Of a stretch of 5,932 nt of DNA, positions 4,448-5,932 are shown piece after piece. Source of the DNA: CAZBWE01 sp964581905 (GTDB taxonomy: Bacteria; Planctomycetota; Phycisphaerae; Sedimentisphaerales; Anaerobacaceae); NCBI GenBank assembly GCA_964581905.1, contig CAZOQJ010000142.1, positions 1 to 5,932 on the forward strand, written 5' to 3'. The position numbers were made by a program, and so were the translations under genes. The notes under the pieces are model-generated. The model was given only the letters and a program-made list of their open reading frames with translations, was not told the origin of the DNA and ran no database searches. The number at the start of each line of letters is the position of its first letter. Position 1 is the stretch's first letter.

Positions 4448-5932
4448 TTAATGGGGTTTACACACTTCTTGAACTGTTTTTATACAATCAGGTAGTTTCT
4501 CATCGCCGTACTTTTTCTGCAGAGCCGTCGAAACAAGGCCAACGAACATCGGCTGAGGTCTTAGCGGACGCGAGGTCAGGCAGGGATGCGCCTGAGTTCC
4601 CATAAAGAACGGATGTGAGGGCAGTTCCAATATCTGCATAATGGGTTGTCTTGGTGCTTTTCCGGAAAAAACCAGGCCTGCCTTTTCCAACGGCTCAATA
4701 TACCGCGGGTCAACCTCGTAGCGATGTCTAAAACGCATTCTGACCGAATCTGACTCGCCGAAAAGTTTCCACGCTAATGTTTGGGGCTTTAGTTCTATAT
4801 TTTGTCCTCCGAGCCGCATATTTCCGCCGAGGCCTTCTATTTTTTTCTGCTCGGGCAGTATATCGATTACCGGCTCAGGGCAATCCGGCTCAATTTCAGT
4901 GCTGTTGGCTTTTGTTATGCCGCAGACATTACGTGCGAATTCTATAACCGCCATTTGGAAACCAAAGCACAGGCCCAGATAGGGCAGGTTATTTTCTCTG
5001 GCATATTTTATACAGGCGATTTTTCCTTCCGCACCGCGAGTACCGAACCCGCCGGGCACGATAATACCGTCAACATCGGACAGTTTTTCGGCGACCTTTT
5101 CATCGGTGATATCGGTTGTTTCAATCCATTTTATTTTTACATCGCAGCCGAGGGCGATACCTGCATGTTCGAGTGCGTTGATTATCGAGGCGTAGCTGTC
5201 GCGGACGGCTGTATATTTGCCTGTGATGCCGATTGTTATTTCGCGATTGACCGCGTCGATTTTATCTGTGAAATCGCACCATTTGGCCCAGGCCTTTCGT
5301 TCGTGCCGCAAGTTTATTCTGTCTTCAATTTTTAATAGCCGTAGCACCTCGAAATCTAAGCCGGCCTCTCTTAGCATCGAAGGTATCATGTAGATACTGG
5401 CTGAATCCGGCAGGCTTATAACCCGTTTGAGAGGGACATTGCTGTAAACACTAATCTTTTCTCGTGCTTTATCGCTTACGGCGTGAGTGGCTCGACAGGC
5501 GATGATGTCCGGCTGGATGCCTAATTGCATAAGCTGTTTGATTCCCAGTTGCGCCGCCTTTGATTTTTGTTCGCCGAGGGTCGGAGGTTCTAATATGTAG
5601 GTCAGTGCGACGAAACAGCAGCTGTTGGGGCCTTCTTCGTATGCCAGCTCCCGTGTCGCCTCGATAAAATATGCGTTTTCCAAATCGCCGACGGTGCCCC
5701 CAATCTCGACAAATACAATGTCGGCATCGGTTTGAGCAGCTAATTGGCGGAGCTTTAGTTTAACCTCGCCGGTGACATGCGGAATCATCTGGACGTCTCT
5801 GCCGAGGTAGTCGCCGTGGCGTTCCTTGTTCAGGATTGAGCTGAATACCTGGCCGCTTGTGGTAAAGTTTGCCCTGCTTAAATCCATATCGAGCATTCTC
5901 TCGTATGTGCCGAGGTCCATATCGCATTCCAT
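4448..5932 (-). CDS. pyrG: CTP synthase, partial (N-terminus beyond right edge)
   Basis: PyrG amidates UTP to CTP using ATP and glutamine, the last step of de novo pyrimidine nucleotide synthesis in the cytosol. The 494 visible codons begin at MECDMDLGTYERM, which aligns with E. coli residue 67 onwards. The edge ATG is thus an internal Met, and about 66 residues with the P-loop are missing. Synthase-domain motifs include DMDLG (Mg-binding Asp at 6), KERHGDYLG (36-44) and VEIGGTVGDLE (75-85). The UTP/CTP loop reads KSKAAQ (123-128) instead of KTKPTQ. The glutaminase domain follows, with VPGGFGTRG (292-300), nucleophile Cys322 in LGLCFGFQ, NSTE (343-346), RHRYEV (402-407) and His449 in QAHPC. 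The third catalytic residue, Glu in HPE, is Cys451. The frame is otherwise unbroken and well conserved, so I take it as functional but divergent. It is convergent with the lipoprotein gene. Confidence 0.95.
   Translation of the reverse strand: MECDMDLGTYERMLDMDLSRANFTTSGQVFSSILNKERHGDYLGRDVQMIPHVTGEVKLKLRQLAAQTDADIVFVEIGGTVGDLENAYFIEATRELAYEEGPNSCCFVALTYILEPPTLGEQKSKAAQLGIKQLMQLGIQPDIIACRATHAVSDKAREKISVYSNVPLKRVISLPDSASIYMIPSMLREAGLDFEVLRLLKIEDRINLRHERKAWAKWCDFTDKIDAVNREITIGITGKYTAVRDSYASIINALEHAGIALGCDVKIKWIETTDITDEKVAEKLSDVDGIIVPGGFGTRGAEGKIACIKYARENNLPYLGLCFGFQMAVIEFARNVCGITKANSTEIEPDCPEPVIDILPEQKKIEGLGGNMRLGGQNIELKPQTLAWKLFGESDSVRMRFRHRYEVDPRYIEPLEKAGLVFSGKAPRQPIMQILELPSHPFFMGTQAHPCLTSRPLRPQPMFVGLVSTALQKKYGDEKLPDCIKTVQEVCKPH

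Noticed and set aside
4802..5335. Plus-strand 177-codon frame within pyrG
   Set aside because: It is a shadow of the conserved pyrG frame; its aromatic- and cysteine-rich composition is typical of antisense reading.
5930..5932. ATG at the right edge as the start of pyrG
   Set aside because: The sequence here aligns to about residue 67 of E. coli PyrG, so the start and P-loop lie outside the window.

Overview
The window looks like a chromosomal segment of a diderm-type bacterium with moderate GC content. It carries core cell-wall and nucleotide genes rather than mobile or defence genes. The style of FtsW (PEDTTDFIF, ADSVAYQ), of MurG (LNVD followed by PGRAN) and of PyrG (QAHP followed by TSRPLRP) suggests to me a planctomycete-like lineage, perhaps Phycisphaerae or Sedimentisphaerales. 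That is a judgement from remembered sequences, not a search, so treat it as tentative.

Layout. (1) Positions 1-467, minus strand: the start of an unrecognised single-pass membrane protein that runs off the left edge. (2) Positions 468-772: a divergent control region. It has a candidate promoter in each direction, a perfect 7-bp dyad between them, a leader stem-loop, and three short repeats of kinds that I recall as scattered through many environmental genomes. (3) Positions 773-3151, plus strand: ftsW then murG, a remnant of the classical dcw division and cell-wall cluster. murG makes lipid II and FtsW polymerises it. An imperfect hairpin that buries the murG ribosome-binding site lies between them. 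(4) Positions 3209-3814: a 2H phosphoesterase (2'-5' RNA ligase-like) gene, separated from murG by a palindromic repeat. (5) Positions 3892-4371: a small probable lipoprotein with a long coiled coil. It appears to have its own near-consensus promoter, whose -35 box overlaps the stop codon of the previous gene. (6) Positions 4448-5932, minus strand and convergent: most of pyrG (CTP synthase). About 66 N-terminal residues lie beyond the right edge, so the ATG at the edge is an internal methionine.

ftsW and murG act at consecutive steps of peptidoglycan synthesis at the membrane. PyrG supplies CTP for nucleic acid and phospholipid synthesis and has no direct link to them here. The 2H phosphoesterase, the lipoprotein and the left-edge membrane protein have no function that the sequence alone settles.

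I did not find a clearly new multi-gene system. The points most worth checking are the hairpin over the murG ribosome-binding site, an apparent repeat fragment forming the first codons of murG, and a Glu-to-Cys change at the third catalytic position of the PyrG glutaminase. The arrangement in which each of the first three plus-strand genes starts next to a different promiscuous repeat also deserves a look.
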